From the NCBI RefSeq assembly GCF_015557635.1, contig NZ_JADNOP010000001.1, positions 366,359-430,358 on the forward strand: a stretch of 64,000 nt of DNA, given 5' to 3'. The DNA comes from Fusicatenibacter saccharivorans. Its GTDB lineage: Bacteria; Bacillota; Clostridia; Lachnospirales; Lachnospiraceae. Position 1 is the stretch's first letter. Each line of letters opens with the position of its first letter. The translations under genes and the position numbers were made by a program. Positions 23,574 through 31,417 of this stretch are shown in pieces. The notes below the pieces were generated by a model, which saw only the letters and a list, made by a program, of their open reading frames with translations, searched no databases and was not told where the DNA came from.

Positions 23574-24863
23574 TTATAAGTTACAAACAGCGTATAATGG
23601 TATATTTACCATCCACTCCTGCTCTTTATACTTCAATGTTGAAAATCGAACTGCTTCTTCCGGCTGGAACTTTTCGCAATATGTTTTAAGACTATGGGAT
23701 CGAATGTTCTGTTCTGCCTTTACTTCAATCGGCACAATACTCTTTGCCTTCTGAATCAGAAAATCCTGCTCGAAAGTTGCTTTTTCATTTCCATAATAAT
23801 ATGGCGTATAAGGGGTATCTGAAATTAACTGCTGCAGAACGTACTGTTCTGTAAGCGCGCCTTTAAATTCAACAAAAATATCGTTACCTTCCAATATGGA
23901 TTCTGCTGGCAGTTCACTCATTGCTCCGAGCAGTCCTACATCCAGTACGAATAATTTATATGCATTCATATTTTTATACGCCTTCAGCGGCATATGAGGC
24001 TCATTTACCCGGTTGACTTTATATACTAATCCACAATCCAGAAGCCACTGAATTGCTATTTCGAATTCGCTGCTTCTGGCTCCTTTCTTTATCTGTCTAA
24101 AGAAAAATTTTTTATTCTCCTTCGCCAGCTGCATCGGAATAGAATCCCATACCATTCGTATTCTTGGGAGAACTTTTGCTTTGATATGTTTTCCAAAATC
24201 ACCCTCATACTGCCGTACAATATCACTCTGTATCTGTCGTACCTCTGCATAATCTTTGTTCAGCCGAAATGCATCCACAACTGCTGGCATGCCTCCTGTA
24301 TAATAATAATTTTTTAACCAGAACAAATATTTATCTGAAAAATTGTCAATCAAGTTATAATCTTTTGTTTCCAACGCGCTTTCCAGTCCTTCTTCGTCCA
24401 TAGCGCACAGGAATTCTCTGAAATTGAATGGATATAAGTCCAGTAAATCTACTTTTCCCACCGGGTAGGATATTCCCTCATGAAGTGCCACACCAAGAAG
24501 TGAACCTGCTGCTATTACATGATATTCCGGTGCTTCTTCGCAAAAGTACTTCAAAGATTCTAACGCTTTTGGTGCATTTTGAATTTCATCCAGAACAATC
24601 AATGTATTCTCTGGGGTAATCGTTACGCCTGATTCAATATTGAGGTTCATAATAATACGTTTTATATCGAAATCCGTATCGAAAACCGCCTGCATTCTCT
24701 GATTATTGTAAAAAGAAATGTAGGCGGTTTTTTCATAATATGTCTTACCAAATTCTTTCATTAACCACGTTTTACCAACCTGCCGGGCTCCCATTAAAAT
24801 CAGTGGTTTTCTGTTACTTTTTTTCTTCCAGTCTAATAGTTTATCCATTGCAAATCGACGCAT
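23574..24863 (-). CDS. AAA ATPase with DUF4143 domain
   Basis: A 429-residue protein of the widespread AAA_14/DUF4143 family. Walker A GARQVGKTW (about 25-33), Walker B TLIVLDEIQ (about 88-96), and a C-terminal DUF4143 part with a PD-(D/E)xK-like stretch FEQDFLIQKAKSIVPIEVKA (about 375). Family members are common in accessory regions of gut Firmicutes and Bacteroidetes; roles are unproven. ATG 24863 has GGAGGAAG upstream. Codon use is AT-richer than in the genes to the left, consistent with transfer. No partner gene is adjacent. Confidence 0.88.
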   Translation of the reverse strand: MRRFAMDKLLDWKKKSNRKPLILMGARQVGKTWLMKEFGKTYYEKTAYISFYNNQRMQAVFDTDFDIKRIIMNLNIESGVTITPENTLIVLDEIQNAPKALESLKYFCEEAPEYHVIAAGSLLGVALHEGISYPVGKVDLLDLYPFNFREFLCAMDEEGLESALETKDYNLIDNFSDKYLFWLKNYYYTGGMPAVVDAFRLNKDYAEVRQIQSDIVRQYEGDFGKHIKAKVLPRIRMVWDSIPMQLAKENKKFFFRQIKKGARSSEFEIAIQWLLDCGLVYKVNRVNEPHMPLKAYKNMNAYKLFVLDVGLLGAMSELPAESILEGNDIFVEFKGALTEQYVLQQLISDTPYTPYYYGNEKATFEQDFLIQKAKSIVPIEVKAEQNIRSHSLKTYCEKFQPEEAVRFSTLKYKEQEWMVNIPLYAVCNL

Positions 24864-25086
24864 GCTGATCTTCCTCCATTTCTCTTTTTTATTATTTCAC
24901 ATTTTTCCCTGGTTATTCTTACTCTAATTTAACATTTTTCCAGACCTAATTCAATATAAAATTAACATTTTTCCCGACTTCACCGGAACAGAATCTGCTG
25001 TAAAACCTTCTCTTAAGACAAACATAATCTCTCCACGGAAAAATACGACGGCCAGCCACCGTCGTATTTTTCGTTATCGAATATTT

Positions 25087-26637
25087 TTATTTTTCTTCTC
25101 TGATCAGTCTGAGTCCGTCTTTTTCCAGCAGATACTCCTTCCCGCACACCTCCCCGATATACTTCCTGTCATGCGAAATGCTGATGATGGCGCCTGGAAA
25201 TTCGCGGAGCATCTTTCTTATCACCGGTCCGGACAGAGGTGAAAAGTTTCGGGTTGGTTCATCCAGAATCAGCACATTGGCATTGCCAAGGCTCATTTTC
25301 AGAAGCAATACTTTTGCCTTCTGGCCGCCGGACAGTTCGCGGATGGGGTGATCCATCTCGTCTGCCGTGTATTTCAGCGATCCGAGATACGTCCGAATCT
25401 TCGTCCTCTCACTCTTCTCCCCGGTGGAATCCAGAAAATCGACCGGCGTCATGGAAAGATCCAGCTGATCCTCGTAGTTCTGCGGCATGTAATCTACGCG
25501 GAGATCTTCCCGTGCTTTCAACTCTGTCGCAATCTTTTTCAGCAGTGTTGTCTTGCCTGCCCCGTTCGGGCCGACAATGCATATTTTTTCCGGTCCTCTT
25601 ATCTTTAAGGTGATATTTTCCGCCAAAACCCGCTCTCCATCCGGCGTTTCCAGTTTCGGAAGACGGTATTCGATGACCGTTTTCCCGGCGGGCATGGCTG
25701 CCTCTGCTCCTCCAAGCTGGAAGTAAATCGCTTCCTCCTGCTCCGGCATTTCTGTCATGCTGGCATCTTCTTTTTCAAATCTGCGGTTCATCGCCTTTAC
25801 GGTATGCATTTTGTCCTTCAGATTTTTCGCCACGGACGGTGCCTGACGGGAACAGTTGTTCAAGGCGTTCTGCACGCTCTGGTATACCTTTCGGTATTTC
25901 TCATCGCGCAGCGCTTTCTCTCTCCTGTCACTCTGCGCCTTCTGTTCCTGGCGCTCGAAATTCTGCAGGCGCTCCTCTACATACGTCCGATAGGGAAGTT
26001 TCGCAACCGTGTATCTCGATTTTGTCTTCCGCACAATCTGTTCAATATGAATGACCATATTTGCCGTGTTTTCAATCAGCGTTTCATCGTGCGAAATAAA
26101 AACAACAATATGCTCCCATTCGCGGATCAGTTTCTCCAGAAGTTCCAGTGTCGCAAGATCAATATCATTTGACGGCTCGTCCAGCAGAAGGACCGTGGCA
26201 TCCTCCATGAGAAGACGCATCATCTGCGCTTTCACCTTCTCGCCGCCGGAAAGCTCCCTCATCTGCTGATCCCGATAGAAAAACTCTTCCGTCAGACCAA
26301 ATTTTCTTGCCAGCACCGCCAGATCCTTCGGTGTCTGATCCCAGAACTTTTCTTTTTCATAGAAATACTCATACACCGTCTTCGTTTTCTCCGCCTCCGG
26401 AAGTTCCTGTGGCAGATATCCAAGCCGCTCCTTTCCGATGATGCGCTCGCCTGTGGATTCGATGTAATCTTCCGTCAGTGCGGGATCGTACATCCACTTC
26501 AGCAGCGTCGATTTTCCGTTTCCCTCCTCTCCAATGATAACGGCCTTATCACCGTCATTCAGTACAAGCTGAAAATCTTCGAGAATCACCCGCAGATCTT
26601 TTTTATGTGTCAGTGTTAATTTTTTTATCTGCATCAT
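25087..26637 (-). CDS. ABC-F family ATPase, ribosome-protection type
   Basis: A 516-residue soluble protein with two ABC domains and no membrane segments. Domain 1: Walker A IGEEGNGKST (about 34), signature LSGGE, Walker B LLLDEPSNDID. Linker with basic helices (210-290), the part that enters the ribosome. Domain 2: GPNGAGKTT (about 365), LSGGQ, LILDEPTRN. Size and linker fit the antibiotic-resistance ABC-F group (Vga/Lsa/VmlR-like), which releases drugs from the 23S peptidyl-transferase region; the exact subgroup is not decidable. Start 26637 is chosen for AAAGGGGG 8 nt upstream. The 5' UTR of about 270 nt with a mini-ORF fits attenuation control known for this group. Confidence 0.86.
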   Translation of the reverse strand: MMQIKKLTLTHKKDLRVILEDFQLVLNDGDKAVIIGEEGNGKSTLLKWMYDPALTEDYIESTGERIIGKERLGYLPQELPEAEKTKTVYEYFYEKEKFWDQTPKDLAVLARKFGLTEEFFYRDQQMRELSGGEKVKAQMMRLLMEDATVLLLDEPSNDIDLATLELLEKLIREWEHIVVFISHDETLIENTANMVIHIEQIVRKTKSRYTVAKLPYRTYVEERLQNFERQEQKAQSDRREKALRDEKYRKVYQSVQNALNNCSRQAPSVAKNLKDKMHTVKAMNRRFEKEDASMTEMPEQEEAIYFQLGGAEAAMPAGKTVIEYRLPKLETPDGERVLAENITLKIRGPEKICIVGPNGAGKTTLLKKIATELKAREDLRVDYMPQNYEDQLDLSMTPVDFLDSTGEKSERTKIRTYLGSLKYTADEMDHPIRELSGGQKAKVLLLKMSLGNANVLILDEPTRNFSPLSGPVIRKMLREFPGAIISISHDRKYIGEVCGKEYLLEKDGLRLIREEK

Positions 26638-26847
26638 ACAGAAGCCCCCTTTGCTCCGGCAGCCTCTTTTCTGCTTTTTTACGCAAAACGAGCCTGTCCT
26701 GCGTACGCAAAACAGACCCGCAAAAAAATATCCCTGTTCTATTCTCATAAAAAAGGGAAATGATTCAGCGATTCTCGTCTTTAAGCGTACACGAAAAACA
26801 GGCCTGTTTTCCAGGCTGTCCATTCTTTGTGTTTTTCTTAAAGTCGA

Positions 26848-26862
26848 TTATCGCAGAAACAT
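26848..26862 (-). CDS. Candidate regulatory mini-ORF (MFLR) in the ABC-F leader
   Basis: ATG TTT CTG CGA TAA, preceded by AAAGGTGAGGG, lies about 45 nt into the leader of the ABC-F gene. Short upstream peptides whose translation stalls with antibiotic control several ABC-F genes. The frame is only four codons, so chance is not excluded. Downstream the leader has a palindrome AAAACAGGCCTGTTTT followed by T and repeated TTTTGCGTA tracts that may form alternative structures. Confidence 0.35.
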   Translation of the reverse strand: MFLR

Positions 26863-26912
26863 TCCCTCACCTTTACACCAATGGTGCTCTTTCTTTTTAT
26901 TTTCTGTTCCCT

Positions 26913-26941
26913 ATTATAGGACAACTTACAGATAAATGCAA
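26913..26941 (-). promoter_or_regulatory. Promoter of the ABC-F gene
   Basis: TTGCAT (26936-26941) and TATAAT (26913-26918) on the minus strand, 17-bp spacer; start near 26905, leaving a leader of about 270 nt before the start codon at 26637. Confidence 0.75.
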
Positions 26942-26950
26942 TCCGTTTTT

Positions 26951-27859
26951 TTACAAATTGAGAAGTTCCTCTGCCAGCGCCTGTGCATGCTCCAGATACC
27001 AGCCGTCTTCGTCCTCTTCTGCTTCCACAAACTCGATATACTCATTCAGCGTGGCCAGCTTCACATCCAGATTGAACTGTTCGCGTGAAATCTTTGTCTT
27101 TAACGCTTCATACATCCGATCCAGAAACAGCTCTTTCTGTGCATCGTTCATGTAGAACGGGAAAGTACTCCGTGTCTCGGTCGCATGTGCCAGGAATCTT
27201 GCAATGTCCAGAGAATACGGCATCATTCCACCAAATCCCCAGTCAATCATGACAACATTTTCGCCGTCATAGATCACATTCCACTGCAGGAAATCACCGT
27301 TTGACATTGTACATGGACAAGTCAGCTGGCGGTCCAGGAACATCTGATACACTTTCCGCAGAATTGGATCATCCGCTACGGACGATGCTCGGCGCAGAAC
27401 GCGTTTCCAGTATTCGACAAATCTCTGCTCCACTTCATTTTCCGGCGCTTTGTCCATCGACGGTGTCCAGAAATACGACTGAATTTTACTTAAGGTTTCT
27501 GCCGCTTTTTCTGTTGTCTCGTCCGTCATATCCCGCATGTCGTTTCCTTCTACATACTTCATGCAGATCCAGTCCGCATCCTCTGCCTGCCGCATGCCGA
27601 CATACTGCGGTACGTGAAACTCTCCTTTTGACAGATACTGCGCATAAATCTGCGCTTCTTTGCTGCCGGTTTTCTTCAGTGTATATTTTCCTGCATCTGT
27701 CTCGATCACATACACATCGTACTCCCGCACTTCATCTTCCGCCTCGCCCCACTGCTCGCAGATGCGGGAAACCGCTTTCACCGGTTTTCCGATGATTTCA
27801 AATGCCATTGTTTTGATTTCATCTGAATCTACTGATTTCTGAAAATTTCCTAACTCCAT
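26951..27859 (-). CDS. APH/choline-kinase-like phosphotransferase
   Basis: A 302-residue kinase-like protein. The lysine of KYTLKKTG, the loop SNGDFLQWNV (catalytic Asp and Asn; His of the usual HGD is replaced by Asn) and MIDWGFGG (metal-binding Asp, about 210) mark the aminoglycoside phosphotransferase/choline kinase fold. It may phosphorylate a small alcohol or spore/cell-wall metabolite; resistance is not implied. ATG 27859 is preferred with GAAGGA 13 nt upstream; TTG 27871 is too close to that site. The promoter holds two overlapping palindromes. Confidence 0.82.
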   Translation of the reverse strand: MELGNFQKSVDSDEIKTMAFEIIGKPVKAVSRICEQWGEAEDEVREYDVYVIETDAGKYTLKKTGSKEAQIYAQYLSKGEFHVPQYVGMRQAEDADWICMKYVEGNDMRDMTDETTEKAAETLSKIQSYFWTPSMDKAPENEVEQRFVEYWKRVLRRASSVADDPILRKVYQMFLDRQLTCPCTMSNGDFLQWNVIYDGENVVMIDWGFGGMMPYSLDIARFLAHATETRSTFPFYMNDAQKELFLDRMYEALKTKISREQFNLDVKLATLNEYIEFVEAEEDEDGWYLEHAQALAEELLNL

Positions 27860-27899
27860 CTCTTTTGTCAAATCCTTCTCTTTTTCACATTATTCTATT

Positions 27900-27929
27900 A
27901 CTATATCACATCTGTGACACTTTTGTCAT
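27900..27929 (-). promoter_or_regulatory. Promoter with two overlapping palindromes (APH gene)
   Basis: ATGACA (27924-27929) and TATAGT (27900-27905), 18-bp spacer, on the minus strand. TGACACTTTTGTCA (27915-27928) and TCACATCTGTGA (27906-27917) are both perfect palindromes over the -35 box and spacer. The core GACACTTTTGTC also occurs at 46099-46110. Confidence 0.55.
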
Positions 27930-27980
27930 TCTATCTTTCTGGCTTTTAAAAGCTTTGGAAAGTTTTTTCACAAAAAAGCA

Positions 27981-28010
27981 GGCGCACCAGACATTGCCGT
28001 CTGATGCGCC
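27981..28010 (-). terminator. Intrinsic terminator of the lipoprotein gene
   Basis: GGCGCAtCAGAC and its GTCTGGTGCGCC-type partner flank a short loop; T6 follows on the minus strand. It lies 15 bp past the stop at 28025. Confidence 0.82.
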
Positions 28011-28024
28011 CGTATCTGTCAATT

Positions 28025-28570
28025 TTATGATCCAATCGAGTATTCCATCGATGCCACGCTTAAGATAACGGTTGCGCTTTCATCCCCTTCCGTAAAAGCC
28101 GTCAGCTGCAGAACCGTATCCTGCTCCCCCTGCCACTGATAAATCTGATTTCCGAGTCCAGTTGCAATTCCTCCGCCGTATAAAGAATTCAGTTCGTCTA
28201 CTTCTTTCTGAATCCATGTATTGGCATCCTGTTCGATGTCAAAAGTAAAGGAAACCTGACTCAGCTGACCGTCCGAAAATTCCAGATCCATGTTAGATTC
28301 TGCATTTTCCAGGGAAAATTTTTCTTTGCTCTCGTATGTCTTTGTGCTGCTCTCATCACCCTGTCCCAGATCTTTTTCATCAAACTTCAGGGAGCTCTGT
28401 TTGAAAAGCTGTTCCGAATCCGTTCCCCATTCAAAATCCGCATACTGGAAAACCTGCTCCTCTGTACAGAGTTCCTTTAAATCCAGATCTCTGCTCTGTG
28501 ATCCTCCTGCAGATGCGCAGCCCGCCAGCAAAAACAAAGGTAATAAAAAGATTGTCTGTCTTATCTTCAT
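28025..28570 (-). CDS. Small secreted lipoprotein, unknown function
   Basis: A 181-residue protein with a lipoprotein signal: MKIRQ, hydrophobic stretch, lipobox LLAGC (Cys18), then Ser/Asp-rich linker. The mature part has no recognised domain; it is acidic, with alternating hydrophobic segments (VSFTFDI, QIYQWQG, TVILSVAS) suggesting a beta-rich fold. It sits alone with its own promoter and terminator. It should be anchored on the outer face of the membrane. No function is proposed. Confidence 0.8.
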   Translation of the reverse strand: MKIRQTIFLLPLFLLAGCASAGGSQSRDLDLKELCTEEQVFQYADFEWGTDSEQLFKQSSLKFDEKDLGQGDESSTKTYESKEKFSLENAESNMDLEFSDGQLSQVSFTFDIEQDANTWIQKEVDELNSLYGGGIATGLGNQIYQWQGEQDTVLQLTAFTEGDESATVILSVASMEYSIGS

Positions 28571-28648
28571 AAACTTCCCCCCTTCTGTTTCCTGATTTTT
28601 TAATTAATACTAAATATTCTATCGTTTCTTTATTTTTTCTGTAAATTT

Positions 28649-28677
28649 ATTGTATCATACTTTATTCTGCTGCGCAA
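28649..28677 (-). promoter_or_regulatory. Promoter of the lipoprotein gene
   Basis: TTGCGC (28672-28677) and TACAAT (28649-28654) on the minus strand, 17-bp spacer. Confidence 0.6.
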
Positions 28678-28734
28678 TACTTTTATCATGTTTCTATTTG
28701 CATCAAAGGAATGGCCGCCTCATGATACGCATAG

Positions 28735-28760
28735 AAAAAGACCGGTAACCCGATCTTTTT
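28735..28760 (-). terminator. Intrinsic terminator after the YccF gene
   Basis: AAAAAGACCGG pairs with CCGATCTTTTT (one G-U type mismatch) 12 bp past the YccF stop. Confidence 0.75.
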
Positions 28761-28771
28761 CCATACACCTT

Positions 28772-28948
28772 TTATCCAATTACACTCGTGCCAAATGGCA
28801 TAAACGAAAGCCTTGCCATCTTGAAAAACTGCCGTCCAAACGGAATTCCAACAATCGTAATACACCAGATGCATCCTGCAAAAATCCATGCAAGTCCGCC
28901 GAACATGCCTCCAAATATAAACCACAGAATATTTCCCAAAGTTCTCAT
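28772..28948 (-). CDS. Single-unit YccF-domain membrane protein
   Basis: A 58-residue membrane protein too short for most gene callers' confidence. It reads NILWFIFGGMFGGLAWIFAG then CITIVGIPFGRQFFK and LSFMPFGTSVIG, the YccF (PF03733) pattern with the conserved ITIVGIPFG turn. YccF proteins usually carry two such units in about 120-150 residues; here the gene stops after the first and a terminator follows at once, so it is either a natural half-length form or an old truncation. GGGGAG precedes ATG 28948 by 8 nt. The upstream LOR-domain gene ends 38 bp before it, so both probably share a transcript. Function unknown. Confidence 0.7.
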   Translation of the reverse strand: MRTLGNILWFIFGGMFGGLAWIFAGCIWCITIVGIPFGRQFFKMARLSFMPFGTSVIG

Positions 28949-28986
28949 ATCCGCATCTCCCCTGACGCCATTCCAGACACTGCCAG

Positions 28987-29463
28987 CTATCCATTATTTT
29001 GTGAACAGTTTGCCGCATCGATCGCCAGCACCAGTAATAATGCCGGAATTTCATTGCTCGGATTATCATATTCGATGACATACGTGTCACCCCAGCTCAG
29101 AAGTTTTTTATGTACGTGGACGACTGCACTGCAGGCTTCATATACATCGTAATCCCATCCCATGAAGTCACCTTCTGCACGCCATCCCATGAAATCTACA
29201 TCGTATTGGGGGCGGAACAGTGCAAAACGTTTTTCGATATGTCCCATTAACTGCCCGTTCCATTCAATTTCAAAAGTCGGAAGAAAGCAAAATAATTTCT
29301 GTTTGATAAACCCAATTTCATTATGCGCCGCATCGTACACATGCAGACGGTGTCCCAGCGAGATAAATTCATTTTTCACAAAATACTTTTGGTTCCCCTG
29401 CTCGTCATAGATATCATACGTGTCTGACCAGGAAAATACACGTTGTTTGATTAGTAACTGCAT
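28987..29463 (-). CDS. LURP-one-related (LOR, DUF567) protein
   Basis: A 158-residue protein of the LOR/tubby-like fold: repeated beta strands with YDIYDEQGNQKYFVKNEF, LHVYDAAHNEIGFIKQK, FEIEWNGQLMGHI and WDYDVYEA. Bacterial members are small cytosolic or membrane-associated proteins of unknown role. Start 29463 is chosen over the upstream in-frame Met because AAAGGGGAG lies 7-8 nt before it. It is followed by the YccF gene; LOR and YccF genes together suggest an envelope-related small operon, which is inference. Confidence 0.8.
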   Translation of the reverse strand: MQLLIKQRVFSWSDTYDIYDEQGNQKYFVKNEFISLGHRLHVYDAAHNEIGFIKQKLFCFLPTFEIEWNGQLMGHIEKRFALFRPQYDVDFMGWRAEGDFMGWDYDVYEACSAVVHVHKKLLSWGDTYVIEYDNPSNEIPALLLVLAIDAANCSQNNG

Positions 29464-29579
29464 ATCTGCTCCCCTTTTCATTTTTCTATCAGATAATCAA
29501 CTTTTTTATGGAAAATTTTTCCTTTTCCCCTTAATTTTCGACCGCGATTTTGACCCCATTTTTTTCGGTCTGAAACAGT

Positions 29580-30173
29580 CTATAGCAAAACCTCCATATA
29601 TCGCAGCACCTTGGGCTTCACACGAAGCTGATCTGCGTACTGCATCAGTCTGTGAATGTTCTTATCCTTGGATGCTGCATAGCGTTTCATAGCTTCTCCG
29701 ACAATCTGTATATCACTGCCGCTGCCGCGCAGGATGTCACACAGCGTCCGTTCCAAATTGTAAACACGAATTGGATTGCCGGATGGGGATTTCATTTCAA
29801 TTCTGCCAAGTTCATAGTTCTCCGGCACAACGCGCTTGACAATTAGATTTTCCCGTTTCAAGGATGAAGCATTGTAGCCTTTGGGAAAGGTCATCGTATA
29901 TTTTGCCGGGGTACGATCCGAATAGCCCCGCAGATACAAAGCAGTATCGTGCGAATAAATTCCGCGCCCATACTTTCGCTGTAAAAGGTAGAAATCATCC
30001 TCCCATACGTCGCTCCACACATACAGGCCACGCCCGAAGCGGTATATCTCGCCGCTCTTGACAAACTTCTGTAAAACGCTGCGGTGCAGTCCGGCTTCTG
30101 TTACTTGCGCTGCGGTAATCGTACCGTCCTCTGACGCTTCTCGCAGTTCTTCGATTTTCTCCTTAACATTCAT
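29580..30173 (-). CDS. AbiEi-type antitoxin/transcriptional regulator, orphan
   Basis: A 197-residue protein of the AbiEi family. The N-terminal winged helix (1-60) includes ITAAQVTEAGLHRSVLQKFV and IYRFGRGLYVWSD; the C-terminal domain has IYSHDTALYLRGYSDRTP, YTMTFPKGYN and VYNLERTLCDILR, typical of type IV toxin-antitoxin antitoxins. In full systems a nucleotidyltransferase toxin (AbiEii) follows; here the next genes are LOR and YccF, so the toxin is missing. ATG 30173 has AGAGGGGTGAG upstream. Two inverted repeats overlap its promoter, matching the known negative autoregulation of AbiEi. It may be a relic or a stand-alone regulator. Confidence 0.85.
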   Translation of the reverse strand: MNVKEKIEELREASEDGTITAAQVTEAGLHRSVLQKFVKSGEIYRFGRGLYVWSDVWEDDFYLLQRKYGRGIYSHDTALYLRGYSDRTPAKYTMTFPKGYNASSLKRENLIVKRVVPENYELGRIEMKSPSGNPIRVYNLERTLCDILRGSGSDIQIVGEAMKRYAASKDKNIHRLMQYADQLRVKPKVLRYMEVLL

Positions 30174-30193
30174 GTTTCTCACCCCTCTTTGAC

Positions 30194-30280
30194 AATCACA
30201 CATTATATTATATTGAAATAATGTGTGATTATCAACTGTAAAGCGACGAACACACATTAAATTACGTAAAAATAATGTGT
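30194..30280 (-). promoter_or_regulatory. Paired AbiEi operators
   Basis: AATCACACATTAT (30194-30206) is inverted at 30218-30230; a second, shorter repeat ACACATTA/TAATGTGT lies at 30252-30280. Both right arms read ATAATGTGTGATT. Two inverted repeats upstream of abiEi are the described operator layout of this family. Confidence 0.72.
30207..30235 (-). promoter_or_regulatory. Promoter of the abiEi-like gene
   Basis: TTGATA (30230-30235) and TATAAT (30207-30212) on the minus strand, 17-bp spacer lying inside the first operator, so bound protein would exclude polymerase. Confidence 0.75.
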
Positions 30281-30376
30281 GATTGTCAGATACCAGGGAA
30301 TTTCTAACATGTACTTAAGTAAAAAACAAAGAACGGCATAGCCGTTAAGCTATATCGTTCCTTGTTTCCATATTTT

Positions 30377-30560
30377 TTAAATTACCACCGCATTACTGGC
30401 GTTTTTTCTGCGGACGGTTTCTTCCAGCACACCGAAAAATCCTGCCACCAGCGCCATTAAAATGCCGGTCAAGGTCGCATCTCCTGTTTCTAGGCTTCCG
30501 GCTTTGGTGATAGTCGTACATTTTTCATTGTCATTCACAATGTTTCCAGTTCTTACGATT
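30377..30560 (-). pseudogene. Remnant of a surface protein C-terminus (sorting-signal-like)
   Basis: With no start, a minus-strand frame ends at 30379-30377 and reads SLETGDATLTGILMALVAGF then FGVLEETVRRKNAS. An LxTGD-like motif, a hydrophobic stretch and a basic tail are the layout of a sortase-processed cell-wall anchor, here degenerate (no Pro). The rest of the protein is absent. The surrounding 30281-30732 has no intact gene; a plus-strand stretch ending in a stop at 30692-30694 (MKRLWHNQYIEANAIDKLRN at its start, 30577) looks like another orphan tail but was not identified. Confidence 0.35.
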
Positions 30561-30732
30561 AGGACCGTAGTTCTTATGAAGCGGTTATGGCATAATCAAT
30601 ATATAGAAGCAAATGCAATTGATAAGTTACGGAATATATTGGGCTACAATGCGAAAGGTATCATGACGCATTATTCGGATGATAATGTGTTTTAAAGCCT
30701 GTATAAATCGGCACATGCATAGAACATAATGA

Positions 30733-30769
30733 AACAGCCTCACCCCTGAAAGTCCCGGTAGTGAGGCTG
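30733..30769 (-). terminator. Intrinsic terminator of the sugar ABC operon
   Basis: ACAGCCTCA pairs with TGAGGCTGT; TTTCATT follows on the minus strand. It lies 12 bp past the stop at 30781. Confidence 0.78.
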
Positions 30770-30780
30770 TATTCTTTTCC

Positions 30781-31401
30781 TTAATCTTTTTCTGTTAATT
30801 TCACCCGTTCTCCATTTGTCAGTTCTGATGTGCTTACGACCATCGGTTCGTCTACTTCTGATAAAAGTACCACGAAATCTGAATTTCTATTTGGAAAACA
30901 TGTCACAGCTTTTTCTTCCAGAATATTTTCATACCCCCAGGCTCCCTTCTGACGCTTAATATAATAGACACACGTTTTTCCAAAGTCTCCTTCATGAATC
31001 GCCTGCCGTGTGATCACTTTTGAAAAAACATCTTCAGAAGTGATTTCGATTTTTCCCTCAACGTTTTCACCAATCGAATGTTTTTCATACAGATCTACCG
31101 TAAGCTCATACAAATCATCCTTTCGAATGACAGAACACACTTTTCCAACCAGAAGATCTCTGCCCTCCTGCAGCAAAGATTCCGGAACGTTATCATACAC
31201 GCTGATATAGCCAATTGCCTGATCAGCTGCGCTTACTTCCAAATCAACTGGAAATTCATACTCAATGCTGCCTTCCTGTGCCTCCTCTGTCCAGACGGAA
31301 GGAAGCGTTTTGTTCTCTTCTTTGACCGACCAAAACGTTGCGGCAGTTAAAAACAGAAACCACAGAGCGATTAACCCTATACTTATTTTTTTGAACTTCA
31401 T
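30781..31401 (-). CDS. Single-pass membrane protein, unknown function
   Basis: A 206-residue protein with an N-terminal membrane anchor (residues 7-26, ISIGLIALWFLFLTAATF) and an extracytoplasmic, acidic, beta-rich body with no recognised domain. The segment LLVGKVCSVIRKDDLYELTV and TCVYYIKRQK hint at an OB-like or barrel-sandwich fold, but this is weak. It is the last gene of the sugar ABC transporter operon, 17 bp after the permease, so it probably assists that transporter. AT-rich, like its neighbours. Confidence 0.72.
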   Translation of the reverse strand: MKFKKISIGLIALWFLFLTAATFWSVKEENKTLPSVWTEEAQEGSIEYEFPVDLEVSAADQAIGYISVYDNVPESLLQEGRDLLVGKVCSVIRKDDLYELTVDLYEKHSIGENVEGKIEITSEDVFSKVITRQAIHEGDFGKTCVYYIKRQKGAWGYENILEEKAVTCFPNRNSDFVVLLSEVDEPMVVSTSELTNGERVKLTEKD

Positions 31402-31417
31402 CGTACTTTCTTCCCCT

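Noticed and set aside
26638..26823. Longer N-terminus for the ABC-F protein
   Set aside because: The extra 62 codons are Cys/Arg/Phe-rich, unlike the family, and lack an RBS; AAAGGGGG marks the start at 26637.
28686..29090. A 134-codon minus-strand frame
   Set aside because: It is in another frame over the YccF and LOR genes, which have family motifs and RBS.
30577..30694. A 39-codon plus-strand gene
   Set aside because: No RBS and no recognised family; it looks like the tail of a deleted gene.
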